Source of the DNA: JANMJD01 sp963828405
GTDB taxonomy: Bacteria > Actinomycetota > Acidimicrobiia > Acidimicrobiales > Ilumatobacteraceae
DNA: 64,000 nt
NCBI GenBank assembly: GCA_963828405.1
Contig: CAWHEG010000031.1
Span: forward strand, 3,348,001 to 3,412,000
Direction: 5' to 3'
Both the position numbers and the translations under genes were made by a program. Position 1 is the stretch's first letter. Each line of letters begins with the position of its first letter. Of the stretch, positions 63,206-64,000 are shown one piece after another. Under the pieces are notes generated by a model that saw nothing but the letters and a program-made list of their open reading frames with translations, searched no databases and was not told the DNA's origin.

Positions 63206-63979
63206 TCAGACGTAGCCGTAGGCGACCCACCCGCCGTCGACGACCAACGTCTCGCCGGTCACGTACCGGGCGTCGCTCGACGAGATCCAGTCGACTGCGG
63301 CGGCGACATCGTCGGGCCTGCCGAGTTCGTGCATCGGGATGCGTCGCTCGAGCTGTGCCTCGTCGAGGGAACCGGCGGCGATCAGGTCGCCGACCAGGTC
63401 GGTGCGTACGTAGCCGGGGGCGACGCAGTTGACCCTGATCCCGTGATCGACGAGATCGAGCGCCATCACCCTGGTCATCTGATGAACGGCGGCCTTCGAC
63501 GCGCCGTATGCCATGCGCTGGGGAAACGCCCGCACACCGTTGATCGAACCGATGTTGACGATCGCCCCCCTGGTACCCGAGGCGACCATGCGTCGTGCCG
63601 CGGACTGACCGCACAGGAAGACGCCGCGCACGTTGACGCCGATCACCTGATCGAAGGCTTCGACCGTCATCTCGAGGAAGGGGCTCACGCCGGCGATCCC
63701 GGCGTTGTTCACCAGCAACGAGATCGGGCCGAGCTCGCTCTCGATCAGCGTCATCCCGGCCTCGACGGAAGATTGGTCCTCGACCCTCATGCCGACCGCC
63801 AGCGTGGGCACCCCGAACTCGCCGGACAGCCGTCGCGCCACCGGCTCGGCATTGGAGGCCGAGGTGGCCACGCAGGCCACCGACATCCCCTTCGACGCCA
63901 GCCGTGCGGCGACGGCCTCGCCGATGCCCCGGCTCGCGCCGGTGACGACGGCAACACCTTCTCGCTGGTCCGACGCCAT
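63206..63979 (-). CDS. Short-chain dehydrogenase/reductase
   Basis: A 257-residue classical SDR. Cofactor loop VTGASRGIG (12-20), NNAG near 91, catalytic Ser145, Tyr158 and Lys162 (YGASKAA), and the C-terminal TGETLVVDGGW. The enzyme may be a 3-oxoacyl reductase or alcohol dehydrogenase; specificity is not evident. ATG 63979 begins near the right edge of the window. Convergent with the esterase gene, with the hairpin element between. Confidence 0.93.
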   Translation of the reverse strand: MASDQREGVAVVTGASRGIGEAVAARLASKGMSVACVATSASNAEPVARRLSGEFGVPTLAVGMRVEDQSSVEAGMTLIESELGPISLLVNNAGIAGVSPFLEMTVEAFDQVIGVNVRGVFLCGQSAARRMVASGTRGAIVNIGSINGVRAFPQRMAYGASKAAVHQMTRVMALDLVDHGIRVNCVAPGYVRTDLVGDLIAAGSLDEAQLERRIPMHELGRPDDVAAAVDWISSSDARYVTGETLVVDGGWVAYGYV

Positions 63980-64000
63980 GGCTCTCTCCCCCGGTCGTTG

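Overview
This window is high-GC bacterial DNA with dense, co-directional genes. Stop and start codons often overlap (ATGA, GTGA, TGATG) and many starts are GTG. Several features point to Actinomycetota, and by inference Acidimicrobiia or a relative: an S-(hydroxymethyl)mycothiol dehydrogenase, an ANTAR regulator next to polA, an F420-type luciferase-like oxidoreductase, a wax-ester synthase/DGAT-type acyltransferase, and an actinobacterial gene order. This is inferred from protein features; no marker-gene comparison was run.

Layout. 1-6.2 kb (minus): the start of secG, then a complete peptide/opine ABC transporter with a lipoprotein binding protein; a terminator with a U-tract lies between the binding-protein gene and the permeases. 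6.5-8.3 kb: an aldehyde dehydrogenase followed by an 85-bp tandem repeat and a hairpin element. 8.3-21.2 kb (minus): tpiA, pgk, gap, rapZ, a methyltransferase, uvrC, a ureohydrolase, uvrA, a tiny membrane protein and uvrB. As given, uvrB carries three single-base frameshifts. 21.3-28.5 kb: a double GNAT acetyltransferase, then an accessory cassette with an intracellular subtilisin, a TPR-CHAT protease, an ECF-like sigma factor, a soluble partner with a C-terminal beta domain, and two small proteins. 28.6-33.1 kb: mycothiol-dependent formaldehyde dehydrogenase, coaE and a NarL-type two-component system. 33.1-46.8 kb (mostly minus): rpsA, two RND pumps around a short adaptor-like lipoprotein, a methyltransferase, polA, an ANTAR regulator, a coiled-coil protein and an unknown gene. 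46.9-52.7 kb: tRNA-Leu(CAA), the fatty-acid synthesis operon fabD-fabH-fabG-acpP-fabF, then fabZ and bcp on the other strand. 52.8-58.4 kb: a zinc-binding protein, a fasciclin lipoprotein, trpA (frameshifted), trpB, trpF and an atypical SDR. 58.4-64 kb: a lipid-oriented group (luciferase-like oxidoreductase, WS/DGAT, two alpha/beta hydrolases, an SDR).

Two ancestral blocks are recognisable: polA-rpsA-coaE-uvrB-uvrA, and uvrC-rapZ-gap-pgk-tpiA-secG. Accessory genes have been inserted into both. The RND pumps lie between polA and rpsA, the two-component system between rpsA and coaE, the protease/sigma cassette between coaE and uvrB, and the ABC transporter with the aldehyde dehydrogenase between tpiA and secG. 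The genes yvcK and whiA, usual between rapZ and gap, are absent.

The most interesting part is the 22.4-28.5 kb cassette. It resembles, without any CRISPR genes, the known arrangement in which a TPR-CHAT protease controls a sigma factor by cleaving its partner. Two families of short dispersed repeats were also found. The frameshifts in uvrB and trpA look more like sequence errors than gene decay.
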